Shown here in pieces: positions 1 to 8,399 of a DNA stretch of 64,000 nt. Source of the DNA: G963662605 sp963662605 (GTDB taxonomy: Bacteria; Bacteroidota; Ignavibacteria; Ignavibacteriales; Ignavibacteriaceae); the NCBI GenBank assembly GCA_963662605.1, contig OY759785.1:3720001-3784000 (forward strand), written 5' to 3'. Both the position numbers and the translations under genes were made by a program. Positions within the stretch are counted from its first letter, which is position 1. Every line of letters begins with the position of its first letter. The notes under the pieces were generated by a model. The model was not told the DNA's origin. It saw only the letters and a list, made by a program, of their open reading frames with translations, and made no database searches.

Positions 1-170
1 TGATATGCTTTATGGAGCCATAACGGCCGGCAATGAAATGTTTCATGTCCCGCAAATGTCAATTTATTAGGCATAAATAGATTTAAGCCTTCATTCTTTT
101 TGGTTTAATATTCGGCAAATTAGTTTTACAAAATACATATTTTAACCGTTAAAAGCACTTTTCGGACAAT
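1..170. other. Intergenic sequence at the window start
   Basis: No coding sequence, tRNA or clear regulatory site is visible here. It is AT-rich and lies beyond the 3' end of the first gene, separated from it by an intrinsic terminator. A gene outside the window could extend its leader or trailer into this stretch. Confidence 0.5.
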
Positions 171-199
171 AAAAAAGACGGTCTTGCGACCGTCTTTTT
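171..199 (-). terminator. Intrinsic terminator of the thioester surface-protein gene
   Basis: A perfect stem (GACGGTC paired with GACCGTC, extended by A/T pairs) with a four-base loop. It is followed by a U-tract on the minus strand and lies about 30 bases after the stop codon of the gene at 228-4076. The symmetric A/T flanks could also stop transcription from the other side. Confidence 0.85.
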
Positions 200-227
200 A
201 GTAATGCGTGAATCTGATGGCTTCACA

Positions 228-3200
228 TTATTTCTGCAATACCATCTTTCTGGCTATTTGCACCGTGCCTGCCTTCAGTTGATAAATATAAATGCCGCTC
301 GCGAGGTTTTTCCCGTCGAATGTTACGTTGTACGTACCGGGATTCATAGTCTGCTCCAGCAGCGTGCGAACTTCCTGTCCGAGTATATTGAATACCTTCA
401 GTGTCACATTCTGCATCTTCGGAACCTCTACACGGATAACCGTGGTCGGATTAAACGGATTAGGATAGTTCTGCGCAATGTTAAATTGCGATGGTATTCC
501 CGTTTTCACTTGTTCAACGGCAAGCGGACTCTCATTATAATAAATCTTTCCGTCGCTAGTTCCGGCATACAAAACTTTGGCTCTCGGATTCGTGATAATC
601 GAGCTGACATTATAACCCTGTAATCCGATTGAGCTCCAGTTAGCGCCGTTATCTGTTGACGCGTAAACTCCACCCGCCCATGCACTCACGTAAACATTGT
701 TGGCTGCATCAATAGTTGTTGCATACATAAATCTGCCGTGTAAACCGTTGTTGACAACCGCCCATGTTGCGCCGTTGTCTGTTGAGCGGTACACGCCCTT
801 GCCATACGTTCCGGCTATAATCGTTCCGTTTCCGGTTATACCAAGCGTCCAGACGAAATCATAGTCCATACTGAGATGTGTCCAGTTAGCACCGTTATCG
901 GTTGACTTATACATTCCAGTACCATATGTACCGGCAAATAGTTCGCCTGAAGCATTGATGGCGAGAGCATGAACTGCCGCATCAGCCAAAGCTCCGGCAT
1001 TATGTACCCATGTAGTCCCGTTATCAGTCGAAGTATACACTCCCTTACCCCAGGTTCCGGCAAGGACTGTTCCATTTGTGGTAATTGCAATCGAACGAAC
1101 ATCCAAACCGCCAAGCCCGACAGAATCCCAGCTTGTTCCGTTGTTTGTTGAGCGGTAAATTCCCTTATCACATCCGGCAAATAACGTTCCGTTGCTCTTC
1201 GCCTTTAATGACCAGATATACCCCGCGCCCATACTCTGATTCAGTTTACTCCATGTTGCCCCATCATCGGTTGAGCGGTAAATGTTGCCGCCAAATGTTC
1301 CGGCAAGCATAGCTCCGTTAATATCGTTTGTGAGCGTCCATACCAATTCACCACTCGGGAATGCGCCGAGGAATTTCCAGTTGCCGAGGCTTCCGGAACT
1401 TCCGGAACTTCCTGATGCACCCGTGGCTCCGGTAACATGAACAGCAACAGACGAATAATCATCTTCCGAGGTAACGCCGTTTGCAGGAGACGAATCAGGA
1501 TCAAGAAGATCGGCGTGTGAAATTTCAGCGATATTTACCAGCGTCGTATCAAGCGGTACGTTTCCGATAAATTTTGCGTTGTTAAACTGACCCGATCCGG
1601 TAATTGACTTAGCGATCATTTGTCCGTTCTGAACGCCCGCGGTAAAATTAACGTGCGCAAAAGGAGCAAGTATAGAACCACGAATATCAATTCCACCGAT
1701 AGTTATATTTTGAGCTGCCGGGAAGTTATAAATTACGTTTGTCATATCGGTACCCGTTACCGATAATCCGCCTGTCCACTTAACATCGTTGCCGAGAATA
1801 TTCACAACAACAACCGAACCGTTCGGAGCCGTAACATCTATATTAACGGCTTTATTGATAACCGTATCGGCTATGCTGAAGACATTCAGGAACGGCTGTG
1901 CACCGGTGCAGGTTACGTTACCCCACTGATCCGATACTGTTGTGCTGTTAACGGTGTATCCGCCAAGCTGGCATGACAAGTTTTGCAGATATGATGCGGC
2001 TTCTTCAAAGTCTATCGTGTTATCCTGGCGTAGTGTTCCGTCGGTAATAGTAACAGACATTTTCGGCAAATTTGTCGAGTTGCCATATACTACATTTCCA
2101 CCGTATACAGCACCGCTGCCGAATGTCAGATTGTTGCCGACAACAAACACATCATTCAAATCCTGTACGATAGGAAGCTGATCGCCGATACTGTAATTCG
2201 TCAGCGTCGCGTCACGGCCAACTGCCATCTTGCCCTGCGTATCGGAAGAAGGCTGGTTAATGTCTTCGAGAACAAACACATTATAATCCGCGGCTGAACC
2301 GAGATTGAAATATCCGTTGTTAATTGCGACAACATTTACTTTTACTTTTATCTTTAACGTATAGGAAGCGTTTGCTGCAATACTGCCAACATTCCATACG
2401 CCGGTGGTATTATCGTACGTCCCGGTTCCGGATGTATAACTCAGGAACTGGAATCCCGATGGCAATATATCCGTGACCTTTACACCTGTTGCCATTCCGG
2501 GACCCGCGTTTGAAACCACGAGGGTAAAGTTTAATGTATCACCTACGGCAGGACTCGATTTATCTACCGATTTCAATAGTGATAAGTCAGCCTTCATTGC
2601 AGTCGTGTTACAGGTAAGGAATCCATTATTCGAAGTTCCGTTATCGAAATTTTCATTGATGGATGTTGCGGCACTGTTAATATCGGAGAATGAATACTGT
2701 GATGCACTTCCGCCTAAAGCAGCATTCGCAATCGCCAAAAACTCACTCACGGTTTTTCCGATGAACGTACCGGAGACGATTACCTGATCTTTTAACTTGA
2801 TACTGTTTGTGCCCAAATATCCGGCATTGTCATATGCAACGTTCAGAGCAAGGGCAACTATTTGTCCTGCCAGCACACCCGCAGCAGACGAAGTCGGATT
2901 CGTTGCACTGCCTGTGAGAGCCGCTGCAGTTCCACCCGCGGGCAGAAAATTCATAATTGCGGCAGCTGTTGTAAATTTCAGTGTATAACCGCCTCCAACG
3001 GTCATTCCCGATGGAAATACCGAGGCGAAATTATTGTCGCGGATCTTGCCCGGGGCACTATTTGAAGAACTTCCCCAGCCGCCCTGTGTAAAGGTTTTAG
3101 TTCCGGAAAGGTCACACGTTACGCTTGGCTTATACCATGAGATTGTACTTTTTGCCGAGCGGTTTGCCATTACCGGTGTAGCGAGTACGAGTTTCTGATA

Positions 3201-4076
3201 TGTATTAGGCGAAACCGAATGCATAAATTTAGTTCCTTGCGGAATCATGAATGTCGCGGCGGCAGTAACAACCGCAGAAGAACCTGAGCCTTGCGTCAGT
3301 GACACGGATGAGGTTGTGCCGGTTGTATCAGTCAAAGCTGTTGCTGCACTAAGCGTACCATCCGTTGCATTATATGTAACCGTCAGATTAGCAACTCCGG
3401 CGCCCGCGGCATCCAATGCCTGTGTCACAAAGTATGCTTTCGTACCGATAGGAATGTTTTGTACTCCGGGCAGTATGGAAATCGCCGAAGCAACTATTAA
3501 ATTATTTCCGTGCGCATTTGCATCAGCCAGAATTACCAAAGCTCGTGTTTTTACTGTTGAGTTGGTTACCGTGTTTATGTCCACTCCATCGCTGAAATGC
3601 CATATTGCTAACTGCACCGCGGCCGCTTCAATATCAACTGTCGAAGCGCTGCCCGTGTATGGATACGTTTTATACGGATAATAATTATTAAGAATGTAGG
3701 TTATCTGCGACGGTGTTGCGCCGCTATCCGAATATGTATGCGGCTGACTTACCGTGTAAAACGCGAGGAAGTGAGCAATGTCTATGCAGTAAAATTTTGT
3801 CGTATTGTTATCAATAGTTCCGGTAAGGCTTCCTGCCCAAACAGTTTCCGTTTGTGAGGTGTTGTAAGGATTAGTAAATGTTATATTGTTTACCCCTTTG
3901 TCCGTTGCCGTTACCTTTGCTGTGCTTGAGCCCTCAATTGTTTTCACTTTGAAGTAAGACATCTTCAAGGAAGCCGAATCGCCTCTTCCCGTGGTATCTA
4001 TTGACGCGAATATTTGTGTCCCTGCAAACGCAATAGACAAAATAAACCCGAATAAAAGTACTATGGCATGTTTCAT
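228..4076 (-). CDS. T9SS-exported surface protein with thioester domain, DUF11, choice-of-anchor A domain and propeller
   Basis: A 1282-residue exported protein, probably a cell-surface adhesin. A signal peptide covers about residues 1-24. Residues about 40-170 look like a thioester domain of the Gram-positive adhesin type: Cys97 in 'FYCIDIAH' and Gln155 in 'VQLAIWHFSDG' would form the Cys-Gln thioester. Residues about 205-300 are an Ig-like domain. About 496-580 and 841-882 are two halves of a DUF11 domain, interrupted by a choice-of-anchor A domain (about 590-840, 'SAADYNVFVLEDINQ', 'GKMAVGRDA'). A Gly/Ser spacer (883-898) leads to seven Ycf48/BNR-like repeats of the form 'YRSTDDGATW'. Residues about 1197-1282 are the T9SS type A sorting domain with 'NYPNPFNP' at 1203. 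The start has an AAAGAGG ribosome site. Covalent host or surface attachment is inferred from the thioester family. Confidence 0.85.
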   Translation of the reverse strand: MKHAIVLLFGFILSIAFAGTQIFASIDTTGRGDSASLKMSYFKVKTIEGSSTAKVTATDKGVNNITFTNPYNTSQTETVWAGSLTGTIDNNTTKFYCIDIAHFLAFYTVSQPHTYSDSGATPSQITYILNNYYPYKTYPYTGSASTVDIEAAAVQLAIWHFSDGVDINTVTNSTVKTRALVILADANAHGNNLIVASAISILPGVQNIPIGTKAYFVTQALDAAGAGVANLTVTYNATDGTLSAATALTDTTGTTSSVSLTQGSGSSAVVTAAATFMIPQGTKFMHSVSPNTYQKLVLATPVMANRSAKSTISWYKPSVTCDLSGTKTFTQGGWGSSSNSAPGKIRDNNFASVFPSGMTVGGGYTLKFTTAAAIMNFLPAGGTAAALTGSATNPTSSAAGVLAGQIVALALNVAYDNAGYLGTNSIKLKDQVIVSGTFIGKTVSEFLAIANAALGGSASQYSFSDINSAATSINENFDNGTSNNGFLTCNTTAMKADLSLLKSVDKSSPAVGDTLNFTLVVSNAGPGMATGVKVTDILPSGFQFLSYTSGTGTYDNTTGVWNVGSIAANASYTLKIKVKVNVVAINNGYFNLGSAADYNVFVLEDINQPSSDTQGKMAVGRDATLTNYSIGDQLPIVQDLNDVFVVGNNLTFGSGAVYGGNVVYGNSTNLPKMSVTITDGTLRQDNTIDFEEAASYLQNLSCQLGGYTVNSTTVSDQWGNVTCTGAQPFLNVFSIADTVINKAVNIDVTAPNGSVVVVNILGNDVKWTGGLSVTGTDMTNVIYNFPAAQNITIGGIDIRGSILAPFAHVNFTAGVQNGQMIAKSITGSGQFNNAKFIGNVPLDTTLVNIAEISHADLLDPDSSPANGVTSEDDYSSVAVHVTGATGASGSSGSSGSLGNWKFLGAFPSGELVWTLTNDINGAMLAGTFGGNIYRSTDDGATWSKLNQSMGAGYIWSLKAKSNGTLFAGCDKGIYRSTNNGTSWDSVGLGGLDVRSIAITTNGTVLAGTWGKGVYTSTDNGTTWVHNAGALADAAVHALAINASGELFAGTYGTGMYKSTDNGANWTHLSMDYDFVWTLGITGNGTIIAGTYGKGVYRSTDNGATWAVVNNGLHGRFMYATTIDAANNVYVSAWAGGVYASTDNGANWSSIGLQGYNVSSIITNPRAKVLYAGTSDGKIYYNESPLAVEQVKTGIPSQFNIAQNYPNPFNPTTVIRVEVPKMQNVTLKVFNILGQEVRTLLEQTMNPGTYNVTFDGKNLASGIYIYQLKAGTVQIARKMVLQK

Positions 4077-4396
4077 AGAAACCTCTTTATTTATGTAACT
4101 CGAAAAAAATCACTCTTCGCAAAAGCACAATTTACCCTCATGGTAATATCATTACTTTTTAAATAAAATGCAGATAAAATATTATCCGCTGTGTCCCATA
4201 ACAAGCTTATTTCTCATTATGGGACATAGTCTCTGAAATTATAAAAACTCTACCGGCTATTATTGTTACAGTATTACGCTATTTTCAACCTTTTTTAATA
4301 GACAAGAAAATAAAACCTATGTATCTATTATTTAATAAACAAAAAGCTTGCCAGATTTATTCAATAATAGCAGTTTCAGACTTCTTTAAAACAAAA
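4077..4396. other. Promoter region of the surface-protein gene, with an inverted repeat
   Basis: AT-rich, non-coding. A perfect 10-base inverted repeat (TGTCCCATAA at 4192-4201 and its complement at 4217-4226) has a 15-base spacer and no U-tract, so it looks more like an operator than a terminator. No gene fits here on either strand. Confidence 0.4.
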
Positions 4397-4426
4397 AAGG
4401 CCGCCCCGATGCTTCGAGACAGCCTT
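4397..4426 (-). terminator. Intrinsic terminator of the ferredoxin gene
   Basis: A 12-bp stem on the minus strand with three G-U wobble pairs, a six-base loop and a following U6 tract, starting 18 bases after the ferredoxin stop codon. Confidence 0.85.
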
Positions 4427-4444
4427 ACCGAAATTTCTTTCAGC

Positions 4445-4768
4445 TTAACCGTGAATTTTGTCTTTTTTAGCGAGCAATTCTTCATCTGATTCAACATGAT
4501 TTTCATCATTGACGCAGCAAGCTACCGGGCAGGCAGCAGCGCATGCAGGTGAATCGTTAAAGCCTTTGCACTCTGTGCATTTATCAGTTACGATATAATA
4601 ATAATCGTTTGAATAAAATCCGGTTGCTCCGAATGGACCCGGATCTTCAGCGCCATGGGTTTCACCCTTGAATTCCCAGTCTTCTCCACCGGGATAGATA
4701 GCGTCATTCGGACATTCGGACTGACAAGCACCACAGTTGATACATTCTTCAGTTATTTTAAGTGACAT
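4445..4768 (-). CDS. 2[4Fe-4S] ferredoxin, Chlorobium/Allochromatium type
   Basis: A 107-residue cytoplasmic electron carrier. The first cluster motif is C9-x2-C12-x2-C15-x3-C19-P. The second is C64-x2-C67-x8-C76-x3-C80-P, and the eight-residue gap between its second and third Cys is typical of the Chlorobium/Allochromatium ferredoxin class. Extra Cys84 and Cys85 follow the second motif. Such low-potential ferredoxins serve enzymes like pyruvate:ferredoxin oxidoreductase, but no partner gene is nearby. The gene stands alone between its own terminator and an AT-rich leader, with a strong AGGAGG ribosome site before the ATG. The acidic loop between the motifs is longer than in clostridial ferredoxins. 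Confidence 0.93.
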   Translation of the reverse strand: MSLKITEECINCGACQSECPNDAIYPGGEDWEFKGETHGAEDPGPFGATGFYSNDYYYIVTDKCTECKGFNDSPACAAACPVACCVNDENHVESDEELLAKKDKIHG

Positions 4769-4904
4769 AGTTGGCCTCCTATAAATGTATTATATAAATG
4801 ATTAAAACTCATTGCATTCTTATATCATCACTTCAAAAATAAGTAATTTAAACGGTAAAACAAGTCCAAAAACCGATTATTTTATGCTTAAATGGCAGTT
4901 TTAA

Positions 4905-5357
4905 TCAATTTACCACTTGCGGAAAACAATTCTGCCGGACCACCTCGCGAAGCTTGTCCAATTCTAATGGCTTGGTAAAAAAGTAATCTGCCCCGAATAT
5001 CCGCACATCTTCTTCGCCGATATACTCCGGATAGCCCGTGATTACGGCTATCGGAATATTGGGGTAGACTTTACGGATGAGTGTATACAGTTCAACGCTG
5101 GATTTTGTCTTAAGGTAAAAATCGGTTATCAGAAGATCAATTTTTGTGCTGCGTGCATTTTTCATTGCATCATCAACATCCGTTGATGCCAGCATGTTAC
5201 AGTTTTCCGATTCCAGAAATAAACGGAATGCCTCAATGATTTTCAGATCGTCCTCAACCACCAATACGGTGGGCCTCCGCGGATCAAACTCGGATTTTGA
5301 TTTGATCTTTTTTTGACCGGAATATTCCGGATACAGTTCGGATGTTTCATTGTTCAT
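4905..5357 (-). CDS. Response regulator receiver protein, single domain
   Basis: A 150-residue protein with one CheY-like receiver domain (about residues 30-145) and no output domain. The acidic pocket is E35-D36-D37, the phosphoacceptor is D79 in 'LLITDFYL' and the conserved Lys is in 'FFTKPLEL'. The 40-residue N-terminal tail is basic and probably disordered. I chose the ATG at 5357 because GGAG precedes it by six bases; a TTG farther upstream would place coding sequence across the terminator of the preceding gene. No kinase is adjacent, so its partner is unknown. It may act by protein contact or as a relay intermediate. Confidence 0.85.
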   Translation of the reverse strand: MNNETSELYPEYSGQKKIKSKSEFDPRRPTVLVVEDDLKIIEAFRLFLESENCNMLASTDVDDAMKNARSTKIDLLITDFYLKTKSSVELYTLIRKVYPNIPIAVITGYPEYIGEEDVRIFGADYFFTKPLELDKLREVVRQNCFPQVVN

Positions 5358-5416
5358 TTCAGCTCCATGGTTATGTATGGTCTGCTGTAAATACGCAACA
5401 ATCGTACCCAAAATTA

Positions 5417-5447
5417 AAAGAGCGAATCCGGTTTGAATTCGCTCTTT
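5417..5447 (-). terminator. Intrinsic terminator after sppA
   Basis: A perfect 11-bp stem (AAAGAGCGAAT and its complement) with a nine-base loop and a T-rich tail on the minus strand. It separates the sppA-like gene from the response regulator gene and supports the shorter start of the latter. Confidence 0.75.
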
Positions 5448-5522
5448 CCTAAAATATGTATATTGCTCAACGACAAGCGGAACAAACAAAGTGACAAATA
5501 ATATTTGTCACTTAATCAACCA

Positions 5523-7913
5523 TTAATTACTTACCTCCATATCCGAAGGAACCATTAGAAGCGGCAGCCCGTTAAACTGCGTGCGGAATTTGAGATTGCT
5601 CAATACCGGATCCGTTTCAACTGCACTTGATATGAACTTCGGCATAAACATATCGAAATTCAAAAACTGCGGTTCCGGATATTCCGTTATAATATACGGT
5701 TCCTTAGCCAAGCCTGACTTAGCCGCGGCTATGGTAATGGCTGTTTCGAGTCCACCCAGAACATCAACCAATCCGTTTTTCTTTCCATCAATGCCGCTCC
5801 ATACTCTGCCCTGCCCGATAGTATCAATATAGTCAGGAGTGCGGTTTCTTCCTTTGGCAACTTTCGTAATGAACTGCTTATACATATCCCGGATTGAAGA
5901 CTCGACCCGTGCGCGCTCTTCCGTGTTCAAATCTCTGTCGGGGATGGTTAGTCCGATAACAGGGATAGTAAATCCCAATCCGAGATCAGCATGATCGCCT
6001 TTTTTTACCGCATCCGTTGAACCGCCAAGCATTTCTTTGAATCCTTTGTTGTATAGCCATCCGCCGATAACGCCGACTGAGCCGGTGATTGTCGTAGGAG
6101 CCGCAACAATGGTATCCGCGTACATAGAAAGCCAGTAGCCGCCCGATGCCGCAACCTTGCCCTGTGACACGATAACCGGCTTTTTACCTTTAGCTTTGAG
6201 CAATGCTTCCGAAATATAATCCGAAGCCATTGCATCCCCGCCGGGTGAATCCACGCGCAGGACAATCGCTTTCACGTTGTCATCATCAACGGCACGCTTC
6301 ACATCATTTACTAATGAACGCGCAGAAATTCCTTCATCCATGGCACACACGCCCAAAGCATAGATAACAGCAATTTCAGGCTTTCTTCCCCAATAATTAT
6401 CGGAAGGCAGCCTATTTGCTTCAAGCTGCTTTGCTCCGATTTTCCGCATGGAGTTATCTTTTATCATCTGTTCAACTGCTTCCCAGCGGGCAACCGTATC
6501 AGCAAGACCAATGCTGCGCATTTCTGCGGCAAGCACGAGCATTTTATTATTAACTAACGAATCATACTGTACTGCCGAGATTCTGCCTGTTGCAACAATC
6601 TCATCTTTCGCGACTACATATAAGTCGTCAACGATTTTTTGGCGCTGCTCCCGGTCGGCGTCGCTCATTTTGTCGCGCGAGAACGATTCGTTAGCCGATT
6701 TATACTTAAAGAAACGCAGTTCATCAAAACCGATTCCTAATTTTTCGAGTGTGCCTTTCAGGTAACTGCGTCCCATGGCATAACCCTCGAATACAAAAGT
6801 GCCGGTCGGGTCTATGACAATTTTATCCGCGATTGACGCGAAATGATATTCATTAAGTCCGCCGCGGTCAATGAAAATAAAAATTTTCTTTCCTGCAGCT
6901 TTAAATTCTTTCAGCTTTGTCCGTACTTCCCAGAGCAATTCCCTGTCCCCGCTCATCTCGGAAGCTTTAATTGCTATTGCTCCAACTGCTGCATCATTCT
7001 TAGCCGCCTCAATATTTTCCAGCAGCCCTTGCAAGGTGAGACGCTTATCGAGAATTTTGTATTTCTGGTAGGTTAGTCCCTGATGCATATCAACCGTTAA
7101 AGCGTTTTTGCCCTCTTGACCTTTTACAAAAATATTTCTGTCATAACCGCCGATTCTTACACCGTAAGAACTGTATGCCAAATTCTGGTCTTTGTCAAAA
7201 TACTCTTGATTTGTAATACCGGAATTGCCGAACGAAATCTGAACTCCGGCAGTAACTGAATGATCCTGAAAAAATCTTCCCGTCAACCGGATTCCCGGCA
7301 AGGCTTCGACGGCTATACCGGCAGACCAATTAGACTGTTCCGTGATTTTATGCCTGCGCAAAACATAATCTGCAAAGAGAGCGAGTACTTCACTTTTCAA
7401 CGGGCGGAATGCAGCTTCAAACATACCTTCACGCTCCCCGGTGTTCGGCAGATATGCCGTTGCACCGAGGCTCCAATACGGGTTCGGACGGACAAGCGCC
7501 CCAATAGTCCATAGACTCACTTGTGCATCAACATTCCCGGAAGACCAGCCGTAGCCTGAACCGAGGCTCACCGCTTCATCACCAACTGCTCCTGACAGCA
7601 TATAATTGGTAACCGACTGCCCGCCGAATTTATGATTGACCAAACCGAAACCGAAATTCGGAACAGCAGCGTATGCACCATACTGATGGGCATCATTCCA
7701 GTGTTTTTTAAATTTGGTGTAAGTAAAATAAAAATCCGGAGCGTTGAGAGTTGAGAGAACCGCCGGATTATCATATCCATATAATCCGTATTTCATTGCG
7801 CCGGGGGAAGTCATGCCAAGCGCATTCTCGGCATAATAACCCCGCATGATATTCTGCGATAAAATTTGAGATGACACAACAACAAATAAAAGTAAGAATA
7901 GTGATTTTTTCAT
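5523..7913 (-). CDS. sppA: SppA-type signal peptide peptidase with an N-terminal barrel-like domain
   Basis: A 796-residue serine protease of family S49, long 67K type with two peptidase-like halves. The general-base Lys is in 'FFKYKSANESF' (about residue 405) and the nucleophile Ser is in 'KVAASGGYW' (about 590). 'VDSPGGDAMAS' is the usual oxyanion-site motif. Family members cut leftover signal peptides and membrane proteins. A signal peptide (MKKSLFLLLFVVV) is followed by about 260 residues ahead of the peptidase. These resemble an outer-membrane beta-barrel protein, rich in alternating aromatic strands such as 'FYFTYTKF' and 'FGFGLVNHKF'. This extension is not part of E. coli SppA. The start at 7913 is an ATG with GAGG upstream. 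Location outside the cytoplasm, perhaps at the outer membrane, is inferred. Confidence 0.88.
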   Translation of the reverse strand: MKKSLFLLLFVVVSSQILSQNIMRGYYAENALGMTSPGAMKYGLYGYDNPAVLSTLNAPDFYFTYTKFKKHWNDAHQYGAYAAVPNFGFGLVNHKFGGQSVTNYMLSGAVGDEAVSLGSGYGWSSGNVDAQVSLWTIGALVRPNPYWSLGATAYLPNTGEREGMFEAAFRPLKSEVLALFADYVLRRHKITEQSNWSAGIAVEALPGIRLTGRFFQDHSVTAGVQISFGNSGITNQEYFDKDQNLAYSSYGVRIGGYDRNIFVKGQEGKNALTVDMHQGLTYQKYKILDKRLTLQGLLENIEAAKNDAAVGAIAIKASEMSGDRELLWEVRTKLKEFKAAGKKIFIFIDRGGLNEYHFASIADKIVIDPTGTFVFEGYAMGRSYLKGTLEKLGIGFDELRFFKYKSANESFSRDKMSDADREQRQKIVDDLYVVAKDEIVATGRISAVQYDSLVNNKMLVLAAEMRSIGLADTVARWEAVEQMIKDNSMRKIGAKQLEANRLPSDNYWGRKPEIAVIYALGVCAMDEGISARSLVNDVKRAVDDDNVKAIVLRVDSPGGDAMASDYISEALLKAKGKKPVIVSQGKVAASGGYWLSMYADTIVAAPTTITGSVGVIGGWLYNKGFKEMLGGSTDAVKKGDHADLGLGFTIPVIGLTIPDRDLNTEERARVESSIRDMYKQFITKVAKGRNRTPDYIDTIGQGRVWSGIDGKKNGLVDVLGGLETAITIAAAKSGLAKEPYIITEYPEPQFLNFDMFMPKFISSAVETDPVLSNLKFRTQFNGLPLLMVPSDMEVSN

Positions 7914-8020
7914 GCGCGCCTCAATGTTTTTCAAATTGAATACTGCAATTTAAAAATTAATTGCCTCAATAAAACAATGAAATGATAAGCGGCACGATAC
8001 ATTCTCGCTCCCCGTCATAA

Positions 8021-8229
8021 AGAGTGTGTTGCAGAACTCTTTGTATTCAGTTTTCACACTATGCAGCAAAACCGAACTCATACCTCGTTTCCTCGATAAC
8101 CGCCCTCGCCACCTAAATTAAAACCAAATTATCATCTTCGGGCTCTCCCCTCTCTTGCCAAGCCTGCCCGCCGGCGGCGTGGAGAGGGGACGGGGATGAG
8201 TTCACTTTTAGAATAAACTTATGCAACAG
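8021..8229. repeat. Dispersed non-coding repeat, copy 1
   Basis: About 209 bp that recurs at 14172-14364 and, inverted and interrupted, at 31655-31990. Shared blocks include 'CTTTGTATTCAGTTTT', 'AAAACCGAACTCATA', 'TTCGGGCTCTCCCCTCTC' and 'GAGTTCACTTT'. This copy starts with an intact terminal AGAGTGTGTTGC; its far end (ACTTATGCAACA) is the complementary end, slightly decayed. A GC-rich palindromic insert (GCCTGCCCGCCGGCGGC) widens the central hairpin loop. No reading frame is conserved between copies, so it is probably a MITE-like element. Confidence 0.7.
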
Positions 8230-8399
8230 CCACTGAAGGACGGAGTTATTAATAACCACTTCACCTGCCCGCCGACGGAGGGTTTATGACGTGGGAAGAA
8301 ATCATCATCCAAATGCTCGTAGAATTCCATGGAGCGGGTGTCACTACATCGGACATAAATTGCATCTGGTTTTGTAGAGGCAGGCGAAAGTAATGAGAC

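Noticed and set aside
204..623. 139-codon plus-strand frame opposite the T9SS tail of the first gene
   Set aside because: Fully antisense to a well-supported sorting domain and starts at the terminator.
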